A model generated the notes under the pieces. That model was not told the DNA's origin. It saw only the letters and a program-made list of their open reading frames with translations, and made no database searches. This document shows, piece after piece, positions 1-7,376 of a stretch of DNA of 64,000 nucleotides (position 1 is the first letter of the stretch; each line of letters opens with the position of its first letter). Position numbers and translations under genes: made by a program. Source of the stretch: Actinoplanes sp. NBRC 103695 (lineage in GTDB: Bacteria > Actinomycetota > Actinomycetes > Mycobacteriales > Micromonosporaceae); NCBI RefSeq assembly GCF_030269485.1, contig NZ_BSTL01000010.1, forward strand, positions 145,344 through 209,343. Reading direction: 5' to 3'.

Positions 1-2
1 CC

Positions 3-806
3 CTGGTGATCGCCACCGGGGGCATCGACCTGTCCGTCGGTTCCGTGATGGCGGTGGCCGGTGCCCTGGCCTGTCTGATCGTTGTGGACAATCCGGGCCT
101 GTCGGGCGTCCTGCTGGCCTGTGTCGCCGCGGTGACGTTGGCGTTGGTCCTCGGCCTCTGGAACGGCTTCCTCGTCTCGGTCGTCGGGCTGCAACCGATC
201 ATCGCCACGCTGATCCTGATGGTCGCCGGGCGCGGGCTCGCCCAGCTGATCACCGAGGGCCAGATCATCACCGTGAACTCGCCGCCCTACCGGTTCATCG
301 GCGCCGGCTATCTGCTGACCTTCCCGTTCGCGGTGATCATCGCGGCGGTGGTGGTCGCGTTCACCGCGCTGCTGACCCGGCGTACGGCGCTGGGCATGCT
401 GGTCGAGTCGGTCGGCGGCAACCCGCGGGCCAGCCGGCTCTCCGGCATCCACTCGCGGCGGCTCATCTGGGGCGTGTACGCCTTCACCGGTGTCGCCGCG
501 GGCATCGCCGGCCTGATGGCCACCGCCAACGTGTCCAGCGCGGACGGCAACGCGGTCGGCAGCCTGATCGAGCTGAACGCCATCCTCGCCGTCGTCATCG
601 GCGGCACCTCCCTGGCCGGCGGCCGGTTCTCGATCGCCGGCACGGTCATCGGGGCGCTGCTCATCCAGGCGCTGGACACGACGATCTACACGACCGGCGT
701 ACCGGCACAGACCACCCAGCTCTTCAAGGCGGTCGTGGTGATCGTCATCTGCCTGATCCAGTCGCCGGCCTTCCGGCGCAAGGTGTTGAGGACGGTTCCC
801 GCATGA
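3..806 (+). CDS. Sugar ABC transporter permease, YtfT-like (5' end outside window)
   Basis: Inner-membrane permease of a ribose/galactofuranose-type ABC importer (BPD_transp_2 family). The frame is already open at the first bases and the protein begins just before the family motif GGIDLSVGS, which in full-length members lies roughly 60-80 residues from the N-terminus; the true start is therefore upstream of the window. Several hydrophobic membrane segments follow, and GGTSLAGG near residue 200 is the conserved C-terminal loop. The stop overlaps the start of the next permease (ATGA), so the two are translationally coupled and probably form a heterodimer. The ATPase and binding protein are expected upstream. 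The pairing of two different permeases resembles YtfT-YjfF (galactofuranose); the substrate here is inferred only. Confidence 0.88.
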   Translation: MVIATGGIDLSVGSVMAVAGALACLIVVDNPGLSGVLLACVAAVTLALVLGLWNGFLVSVVGLQPIIATLILMVAGRGLAQLITEGQIITVNSPPYRFIGAGYLLTFPFAVIIAAVVVAFTALLTRRTALGMLVESVGGNPRASRLSGIHSRRLIWGVYAFTGVAAGIAGLMATANVSSADGNAVGSLIELNAILAVVIGGTSLAGGRFSIAGTVIGALLIQALDTTIYTTGVPAQTTQLFKAVVVIVICLIQSPAFRRKVLRTVPA

Positions 807-1783
807 CCTCTGTTCTCGCTCCCCGGCGCCGGGCCTGGACGATCCGCAAGTACGTACCGATCCTCGGCACGCTCGTGCTGCTGGTGATCATGTACGGCAT
901 CGGGATCGTCAACTACGAGGGCTTCTACAACACCCAGATCCTGCTCAACATCTTCATCGACAACTCGTTCCTGCTGGTCGTCGCGGTGGGCATGACCTTC
1001 GTGATCCTGACCGGCGGCATCGACCTGTCGGTCGGCTCGGTGGTGGCCCTGACCACGATGGTGTGCGCGACGCTGCTGAACGACGGCTGGCCGGCGCCGG
1101 CCGCGATGATCGCCGTCCTGGTGATGGGCGCTCTGCTCGGCTTCCTGATGGGCTGCGTGATCCACTTCTTCGAGATCCAGCCGTTCATCGTGACGCTCGC
1201 CGGCATGTTCCTGGCGCGCGGCCTCTGCTACGTGATCAGCACGTCGTCGATCTCCATCGACGCGCCGTTCTGGAAGACGACGGCCCAGGAACGCATCGGC
1301 GTCGGCACGTTCACGATCACCCCGAGCGTGGTGATCGCGGGGCTGGTCGTGGTCATCGCGGCGGTGGTGCTGGCGTGGACCCGGTTCGGCCGCACGGTCT
1401 ACGCCATCGGTGGCAACGCGAACTCGGCGATGCTCATGGGGCTGGGCGTCGGGCGTACCCGGATCGGGGTCTACACGATCAGCGGGTTGTGCTCGGCGAT
1501 CGGCGGCCTGCTGCTCAGCTTCTACATGAGCTCGGGCGACCCGCTGCACGCGATCGGCATGGAACTCGACGCGATCGCCGCGGTGGTCATCGGCGGCACG
1601 CTGCTGACCGGCGGGTCGGGCTACGTGCTGGGAACCGTCCTGGGCATCACGGTGCTCGGGCTGATCCAGACGATCATCACCTTCCAGGGCAACCTGAGCA
1701 GCTGGTGGACCCGCATCTTCATCGGCGGCCTGCTGTTCGTCTTCGTCCTCCTCCAGAGGGCGGTCGTCCGCCGCACGCCCTGA
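803..1783 (+). CDS. Sugar ABC transporter permease, YjfF-like
   Basis: Second permease of the same importer, 326 residues, close to the usual length of RbsC/YjfF proteins. It has a short basic N-terminus, about eight to ten hydrophobic segments, the motif GGIDLSVGS near residue 70 and GGTLLTGG near residue 258, both typical of the family. Its ATG lies inside the stop of the preceding permease (4-bp overlap). It is the last gene of the operon. A secreted arabinofuranosidase follows on the opposite strand, so import of a furanose such as arabinose released outside the cell is a reasonable guess, but substrate specificity cannot be read from the sequence. Confidence 0.9.
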   Translation: MTSVLAPRRRAWTIRKYVPILGTLVLLVIMYGIGIVNYEGFYNTQILLNIFIDNSFLLVVAVGMTFVILTGGIDLSVGSVVALTTMVCATLLNDGWPAPAAMIAVLVMGALLGFLMGCVIHFFEIQPFIVTLAGMFLARGLCYVISTSSISIDAPFWKTTAQERIGVGTFTITPSVVIAGLVVVIAAVVLAWTRFGRTVYAIGGNANSAMLMGLGVGRTRIGVYTISGLCSAIGGLLLSFYMSSGDPLHAIGMELDAIAAVVIGGTLLTGGSGYVLGTVLGITVLGLIQTIITFQGNLSSWWTRIFIGGLLFVFVLLQRAVVRRTP

Positions 1784-2227
1784 GCGAAATTCCAGACATG
1801 AAATAGCGCACCCCGGCGGCCGCCGGGCAGGGTGAGTCGCATGAACGGGATCACGCAGCGCATCGTTCTGCTTCCGTCGTCCACCGGGCTGGTGGCCGCC
1901 GGGCCACTGCCGATGGGCGACCGGCCCGGCTCGGGGGACGAGCTGAGACGGGTCGCGTGGCTGAGCGGCCCGTTCGACGACGGGCCGCGTCCGCAGGCCG
2001 CCGGGTCATCAGGCGGACCCGGATCGCCGCCTGAGGTGGACCGTCCAGCAGGTAGGTCAGGGCCTTGTCACAACTCGGGCAAACGTCCTCGGCAGCGACC
2101 CGCCGGCGCACCTCGCAGCAGCGCCCACGCCGTCTCACCCAAGTCCGACCGTCGGCGGAGTCGCCAGGAGGAAGAGCCGCCGGCCGTCGCTTCGCCGGAC
2201 AACTCGGGTGCTGAGCGGCGACGCCGG

Positions 2228-2431
2228 GGGCGGCCGCGTCTCGTCGCGGCTCGGACGGTCCGGGCGATCGTGCTTCTGGTCAGCGGCGGCGAGTCGTTGC
2301 AGGGAGTTGCCAACCTGCTCAACGACGCCGGTGTGCCCACTCCCTCGGAGACCAGGGTGGCGGCCGAGGAGAGGACCGGTCGCTGGTCCAAGTTCATGGT
2401 CCGCAACGTCCTGACCACGCAGCACGGCCGC
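2228..2431 (+). pseudogene. Recombinase-like helix-turn-helix fragment
   Basis: In a 684-base gap (1784-2467) with no convincing complete gene, one frame encodes about 65 residues beginning GRPRL, then a helical stretch, then LLNDAGVPTPS and RWSKFMVRNVL. This order (GRPR, SLQGVANLLNDAGVPT, RW...VRNVL) is the pattern of the 'recombinase' DNA-binding region of large serine recombinases. No resolvase catalytic domain is visible upstream; residues before it (1832-2227) are low-complexity and lack family signals. It is either a decayed remnant or a small stand-alone DNA-binding protein. The remaining bases of the gap hold nothing I can name. Confidence 0.35.
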
Positions 2432-2467
2432 CGGCTCGCGGCCGCGCTGCTTCGGCTTCGCGGGGCG

Positions 2468-5164
2468 TCACCGCTGCCGGATGCGCAGGAAAGTGACCGA
2501 GTTGGGCAGGAAGGTGTGGGTGAACGTTGACGCGACGCCCTTCAGGGTCGTTGTCACGGGAGCGATCGGGTGGGCGGTGCCGGTGTTCTGAGCCTGCGGG
2601 TCGCCGGTGATCACGGTCATCCGGGCGCGGGGCGCGACGTCGCGGCCGGACAGGTCGATGGTGGTGGTGGCCGGGGTGTCCTGGGCGTTCACCACCTTGA
2701 CGATCAGGTCGCGGCCATCCTGCGTGACGACCTGCGCGAACGGCTCGGTGGCGCGATCGTCGGCAATCGAGCCCCAGAGTTCGCCGTCGACGAACAGGCG
2801 CACGCGCGTACCGCGTACCTCTGCCCTGAGGTTGTAGGTCTTGCCCGTCTCGATGCGGTCCGGGCGGGTGAGCAGCTGCTCCTTGGCGCCGCCGCTGGCC
2901 TTCTCCACGGCGCCCTGCGTGTTGTTCCAGCCGCCGAGATTCCACCAGTACCAGTTGTCGACGTCCTTCAGGCCGAACGCGACCAGGAAACCCTCGTTGC
3001 CTGCCGTCTTCGTCGCGGTGAGCGTCAGGTCATATTCTGAAGGCAGCGTCGGACCGCCCTTGACCAGCGTGTTCTCGGCCGTGACATCGGTCTGGGCGTA
3101 GGCGCCGTCGATCACCGACCAGGTGCCGCGCCCGGCGAGCGGGGTCCAGTTGCCGGCGCCGGCCGAGAAGTCGTCGGCGAACAGCACGGTGCCGTCCGGG
3201 GCGGTCACCTTGACGTCGTCGTAGCGCGCGGCGGTCGCCCACGTGGACAGGCCGATGGCGCCGGTGATCGGCTGCGGTTCGACGACACGGCCGGTGGCGC
3301 GGCTCGGCACCACCCGGTCCCCGACGTTGTTCATGAAGAGTTTCTGCACCTCGTAGCTGGTCGAGCCCCACGAGTCATCGTTGTCGAACCAGATCATGTC
3401 CGGCGTCCACTGCGTGCTGTCCACGCTGGCCAGCAGCGGCGCGTACGACGCCTGCCGCACCACGTCGGCGTTGCGTTCCAGCCCGGTCATGAACGCGGCC
3501 TCACTGAGCGCGTTGAACAGCCGGTTGTTCTGCGACGCGTACTCGCCGAGGAACACCTGGGGGCCGCCGCGGTCGTACGAGTCGTAGCGCCTGTTGTTCT
3601 GCAGGAACCAGGCCGGGCTGTTGTAGTAGTGCTCGTCGACCATCTCGGTGCCGGCCGCCCGGTTCAGCGCCCACAGCCGGTCGAACGTGACACCCTGATC
3701 GTCCGGCCCGGTGTTGCCGATCACGGTGATTTCCGGGTACGCGGACTCGATCGCCGCCCGGAACCGCTGGAAGTTCGCGAAATACTGGTCCGGCAGATTC
3801 TCCTCGTTGCCGACGGCCAGCGCGGTCAGCCCGAACGGCCGCGGGTGCCCCATCCGCGCCCGCAGCGACCCCCACGTCGACGTCTGGGGCCCGTTGGCGA
3901 ACTCGATCAGGTCCAGTGTGTCCTGAATGTGCCGCCGCAGCAGCGCCTCATCATCGGTGGCCCGGTTCTGCCCACAGCCGGTGACCAGCGCCGGAACGAC
4001 CGGCAACGGCATCGCCCCGATATCCTCGCTGAACTGGAAGTATTCGTAGTAGCCCAGCCCGTAGCTCTGGTTGTAGCCCCAGAAGTTGGCGTTCGTGGCC
4101 CGCGTCTCGACCGGCCCGACGGTGTCCTTCCACTGGTAGGCGCGCGCACGCGGGAACCCGTTCGCCTCGTCGTAGGGGTACATGCTGCCGGTGTTGACCA
4201 GGCACCCGCCCGGGAACCGCACGAACGACGGCCGCAGGTCCGCGACCTTCCGCGCGAGGTCGGCCCGAAGCCCGTTGGGCCGGCCGTGGAACGTGTCCCG
4301 CGGGAACAGCGAGATCATGTCCAGCCGCAGCGTCCCCGCGCCTGCCGCCGTCACGCTCAGCCGTCCCGCGTCGCTCGACCCGGTGGCCCGCAACACGCCC
4401 GCGTACTTGGTCCAGGTGTCCCCGGCCGCGGTCACCGCGAGCGGTCTGGCCAGCGCCCGCCCCGCGGCGTCGTGCAGCGTCACGGTCAGTGGCGTCCCGC
4501 CGGCCGCGTCGCTGCGGGCCCACACCGAGAAGTCGTACCGTCCGCCCTGGTGAACCGCCATCCCTGCGGCAAACCCGCCGTTGGTCACCCTGAGCGGTTC
4601 ACTGTCCAGACCCATCCTGAGGTACGTACGGTTACGCGCGTTCAGTCGCCCGTCGTCGTCGACCGCCCCGACCGTGCCCACGCCGCCGCTCCGAGCCCAC
4701 CCGGTCATCGCCGTGTACGAGGCGTTGTCCACCGGCCGAAACTCGAACGACCGGTTCCGCACCATCTCGGCGTACAGCCCCCCGTCCGCCGCGTTGTTGA
4801 TGTCCTCGAAGAACACGCCGTACATGCGATCGGAGATCTCCGGCCCGTCCGCTTCCGGCCCGACGGTGATCGTGTAGTCGGGCTCAGCCGCACCCGCCGG
4901 CGAGGCGCGCCCGACCGCAGCGGCTTGCGTGGAGGGGGCTTGCGTGGAGGGGGCTTGCGTGGAGGGGGCTTGCGTGGAGGGGGCTTGCGTGGAGGGGGCT
5001 TGCGAGGCGCGAGCGGCTTGCGTTAAGCGGGTTTGCGCGGAGGCGATTTGCGAGGCGGCTTGTGTGGAGGCGGCGGCGCCGGGCGAGGCGGGCGTGACCA
5101 TGGCGATCGAGGCGACCAGCAGCCCGGCGACTGCTCTTCTGACGACGGCGCTGGAACGGGTCAT
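2468..5164 (-). CDS. Secreted alpha-L-arabinofuranosidase, GH51
   Basis: Hydrolyses terminal arabinofuranosyl residues from arabinan/arabinoxylan outside the cell. 898 residues: signal peptide about 1-35 (MTRSS...ASPGAAAS), an Ala/Thr/Ser/Gln/Pro-rich linker with five APSTQ repeats (about 50-85), then a GH51 start (YGVFFEDINNAADGGLYAE, about residue 118), an inserted CBM-like beta domain, and the barrel with the acid/base glutamate in VGNEEN and the nucleophile glutamate in LGEYAS. Near residue 650 a LamG/3-keto-disaccharide-hydrolase-like module (DDFSAGAGNW) is inserted before the end of the C-terminal beta domain. It is longer than simple GH51 enzymes because of these insertions. Next to the sugar importer on the other strand, suggesting a shared arabinose-scavenging role. 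Confidence 0.9.
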   Translation of the reverse strand: MTRSSAVVRRAVAGLLVASIAMVTPASPGAAASTQAASQIASAQTRLTQAARASQAPSTQAPSTQAPSTQAPSTQAPSTQAAAVGRASPAGAAEPDYTITVGPEADGPEISDRMYGVFFEDINNAADGGLYAEMVRNRSFEFRPVDNASYTAMTGWARSGGVGTVGAVDDDGRLNARNRTYLRMGLDSEPLRVTNGGFAAGMAVHQGGRYDFSVWARSDAAGGTPLTVTLHDAAGRALARPLAVTAAGDTWTKYAGVLRATGSSDAGRLSVTAAGAGTLRLDMISLFPRDTFHGRPNGLRADLARKVADLRPSFVRFPGGCLVNTGSMYPYDEANGFPRARAYQWKDTVGPVETRATNANFWGYNQSYGLGYYEYFQFSEDIGAMPLPVVPALVTGCGQNRATDDEALLRRHIQDTLDLIEFANGPQTSTWGSLRARMGHPRPFGLTALAVGNEENLPDQYFANFQRFRAAIESAYPEITVIGNTGPDDQGVTFDRLWALNRAAGTEMVDEHYYNSPAWFLQNNRRYDSYDRGGPQVFLGEYASQNNRLFNALSEAAFMTGLERNADVVRQASYAPLLASVDSTQWTPDMIWFDNDDSWGSTSYEVQKLFMNNVGDRVVPSRATGRVVEPQPITGAIGLSTWATAARYDDVKVTAPDGTVLFADDFSAGAGNWTPLAGRGTWSVIDGAYAQTDVTAENTLVKGGPTLPSEYDLTLTATKTAGNEGFLVAFGLKDVDNWYWWNLGGWNNTQGAVEKASGGAKEQLLTRPDRIETGKTYNLRAEVRGTRVRLFVDGELWGSIADDRATEPFAQVVTQDGRDLIVKVVNAQDTPATTTIDLSGRDVAPRARMTVITGDPQAQNTGTAHPIAPVTTTLKGVASTFTHTFLPNSVTFLRIRQR
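4922..4996 (-). repeat. 15-bp coding tandem repeat, 5 perfect copies
   Basis: Five identical 15-bp units (plus-strand unit GGCTTGCGTGGAGGG) inside the arabinofuranosidase gene, read on the minus strand as the pentapeptide APSTQ. Partly diverged units follow up to about 5060. The unit length is a multiple of three, so copy-number change would alter only the length of the linker after the signal peptide. Confidence 0.9.
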
Positions 5165-5561
5165 GGCGTCTCCGATATAGACGATCTGTAATGTCCGTGT
5201 AACGGATCGGACGCTACCAACGACCGTCGTCGATCATGGACGTTCATCTATCCCATCTCGCGAACGCCCACTCTCGATTTCCGAACCACCCCGCGTTGCT
5301 CGCCGTCGCCGGAACTGTCGCGGTGAGGGTCTGACATCGGCTCGCATCGCCAGGCCTTTGTGGTGCGTGCCCTTGCTGCCGGCGATGTCGGCTGCCGCGA
5401 CCCATGAGTGGACACCGACCCGGCAACCAGGCCCAATCCCCGGCCCGGCAGAAGTGGCCGCGGCGGCCCGGCAGAAGTGGCCGCGCCGGTGAGGCCAGAC
5501 CTTCAGCCTGAAGCCCGTGGCAGTATCGGCGCGAGTGCCACGGGCGTGCCGATGCCAGGAC
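5165..5561. other. Intergenic region with a 22-bp direct repeat
   Basis: A 397-base gap upstream of the arabinofuranosidase and downstream of the MoaD-like gene. Short frames here do not resemble proteins I know. It contains two copies of CGGCCCGGCAGAAGTGGCCG (plus CG) at 5441-5462 and 5464-5485. The arabinofuranosidase promoter should lie near 5165-5240; no clear regulatory palindrome was recognised. Confidence 0.6.
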
Positions 5562-5861
5562 TTAGCCGCCGGCCATGGCGCCGACGACCAGATAGGGCTC
5601 CTTTCCGGTAGTGACAGCTTCGGGAAGAGGGGCGTCGGGGGAGTCGTTGGAGAGGTCCTCCTCGCAGGCGAAGAAGCGGACCAGCGGCCGGCGCTTTCCG
5701 GTCTGCCGGTCGCGCATCGTGCCGACCAGCATGGGGAAACGCTGCTCGACCGCGTCCAGCACGGTTCGCTGCGTCGCCGGCCCGTCGACCTCCACCTCGA
5801 CCTCACCGGTCACCCCGGCGAGCGTCCGCAGGTGCGGCGGCAAGATCACGCGAACCGTCAC
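5562..5861 (-). CDS. MoaD/ThiS-family ubiquitin-like protein
   Basis: 99-residue beta-grasp protein: MTVRVILPPHLRTLAG at the N-terminus and a C-terminal ...VVGAMAGG, the di-glycine tail that E1-like enzymes adenylate in MoaD, ThiS and ubiquitin-like sulfur carriers. The start is GTG with a GAGGGG ribosome site about 10 bases before it. No ThiF/MoeB, MoaE, cysteine synthase or JAB protease gene is nearby. It follows the beta-propeller gene on the same strand, separated by the 27-bp minisatellite (343 bases from stop to start). Its partner and function (sulfur carrier or protein tag) are unknown. Confidence 0.8.
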   Translation of the reverse strand: MTVRVILPPHLRTLAGVTGEVEVEVDGPATQRTVLDAVEQRFPMLVGTMRDRQTGKRRPLVRFFACEEDLSNDSPDAPLPEAVTTGKEPYLVVGAMAGG

Positions 5862-5880
5862 GACAGCCGCCCCTCGACAG

Positions 5881-6204
5881 TGAAGTGGTGGTGTGGCCGG
5901 CCGGCGGTGGAGCGGTGGTGTGGCCGGCCGGCGGTGAAGTGGTGGTGTGGCCGGCCGGCGGTGGAGCGGTGGTGTGGCCGGCCGGAGGTGGAGCGGTGGT
6001 GCGGCCGGCCGGCGGTGGAGCGGTGGTGCGGCCGGCCGGAGGTGGAGCGGTGGTGTGGCCGGCCGGAGGTGGAGCGGTGGTGCGGCCGGCCGGAGGTGGA
6101 GCGGTGGTGTGGCCGGCCGGAGGTGGAGCGGTGGTGCGGCCCGTCGGAGGTGGAGCGGCGGCGTGGGTGGCTGGAGGTGGAGCGGCGGCTTGGGTCGGTG
6201 GGAC
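5881..6204. repeat. 27-bp minisatellite, 12 units
   Basis: Twelve head-to-tail 27-bp units (consensus begins TGGAGCGGTGGTGTGGCCGG) fill the spacer between the beta-propeller gene and the MoaD-like gene exactly up to the base after the propeller stop codon at 6205. Units near the MoaD end are almost identical; units 10-12 near the propeller gene are diverged. The unit is a multiple of three and no frame contains a stop; in the propeller's frame it would read as APPPAG(R/H)TT nonapeptides if the stop were absent or read through. It is not a CRISPR array because there are no unique spacers. Confidence 0.93.
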
Positions 6205-7320
6205 TCACGGCAGGACCTGGGCCTCGACCGAGAGGACCGCCGGGAGGTCGCGGACGATCGCGGTCCACGTGTTGCCGCTGTCGGATGAGCCGTAGACCTG
6301 GCCGCCCGACGTGCCGAAGTAGATGCCGCAGTCGTCGAGGGTGTCGACGGACATCGCGTCGCGGAGGACGTTGACGTAGCAGTGCTGCTGGGGGAGGCCC
6401 TCGGTCAGCGGCTCCCACTCGTCGCCGCCGGTGCGGCTGCGGTAGACGCGCAGCTTGCCCTCGGGAACGTAGTGCTCGGAGTCGCTGGTGATCGGGACGA
6501 CGTAGATCGTCTCGGGCTCGTGGGCGTGGACCGCGATCGGGAAGCCGAAGTCTGTGGGCAGGTTGCCGCTGATCTCGCGCCACTGGCCGCCGGCGTCGTC
6601 GGTGCGCAGCACGTCCCAGTGTTTCTGCATGAAGAGGGTGTCGGGGCGGGTGGGGTGCTGGGCCAGGCGGTGCACGCAGTGGCCGACCTCGGCGTCCTCG
6701 TCGGGGATGCCGCCGCTGCGCAGGCCGCGGTTGATCGGCTGCCAGGAGTCGCCGCCGTCGTCGGTGCGGAAGGCGCCGGCCGCGGAGATGGCCACGTAGA
6801 TCCGGCGTGGGTCGGCCGGGTCGAGGATGATCGTGTGCAGGCACATGCCGCCGGCGCCGGGCTGCCACTGCGGGCCGGTGGGGTGGTTGCGCAGCGCGCT
6901 CAGCTCGGTCCACTCCCGGCCGCCGTCGGTGGAGCGGTAGAGCGCGGCATCCTCGCCGCCGGCGTAGACGGTGTCGGGGTCGGTGCGCGACGGCTCCAGG
7001 TGCCAGATGCGCTTGAACTCCCACTTGCGGGGCGTGCCGTCGTACCAGAGGTGCTCGCCGACGGCGCCGCGGTAGTCGAAGTCGTTGCCCACCGCCCCCC
7101 ACGACCGGCCGCCGTCGTCGGAGCGGTGGATGACCTGGCCGAACCAGCCGCCGGAGGCGGAGGCCCAGAGCCGGTCGGGCGCGGCCGGCGAACCGGCCAC
7201 GTGGTAGACCTCCCACCCGCCGAAGAACGGTCCCTCGACCGTCCAGTCTTTGCGGGCGCCGTCGGCGGTCAGGGTGAAGGCGCCCTTGCGGGTGCCCACG
7301 AGTAGTCGGACGCGGCTCAT
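6205..7320 (-). CDS. BNR/sialidase-like beta-propeller protein
   Basis: 371 residues with repeated propeller signatures of the form S-x-D-x-G-x-x-W (RSDDGGRSW, RSTDGGREW, RTDDGGDSW, RTDDAGGQW, SSDSGNTW), as in exo-sialidase/VPS10-like folds. There is no signal peptide, so it is probably cytoplasmic. The start is the ATG (MSRVRLLVG) at 7320, preceded by GAGGAGGGA; an upstream extension of the frame is not protein-like. Annotated relatives are usually called glycosyl hydrolase or exo-alpha-sialidase, but the catalytic sialidase arginine triad cannot be confirmed by eye. It is the first gene of a unit with the MoaD-like protein. Substrate unknown. Confidence 0.8.
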   Translation of the reverse strand: MSRVRLLVGTRKGAFTLTADGARKDWTVEGPFFGGWEVYHVAGSPAAPDRLWASASGGWFGQVIHRSDDGGRSWGAVGNDFDYRGAVGEHLWYDGTPRKWEFKRIWHLEPSRTDPDTVYAGGEDAALYRSTDGGREWTELSALRNHPTGPQWQPGAGGMCLHTIILDPADPRRIYVAISAAGAFRTDDGGDSWQPINRGLRSGGIPDEDAEVGHCVHRLAQHPTRPDTLFMQKHWDVLRTDDAGGQWREISGNLPTDFGFPIAVHAHEPETIYVVPITSDSEHYVPEGKLRVYRSRTGGDEWEPLTEGLPQQHCYVNVLRDAMSVDTLDDCGIYFGTSGGQVYGSSDSGNTWTAIVRDLPAVLSVEAQVLP

Positions 7321-7376
7321 GATCCCTCCTCGTTGAGTGATACGAGTTGAGTAACACGAGGCATCATCGCGCAGCC

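Noticed and set aside
5881..6204. CRISPR array
   Set aside because: Contiguous 27-bp units with no unique spacers and no cas genes.
5858..7357. 499-codon frame across the propeller gene and minisatellite
   Set aside because: Arg/Pro/His-rich shadow of the propeller gene; the repeat only keeps it open because 27 is a multiple of three.
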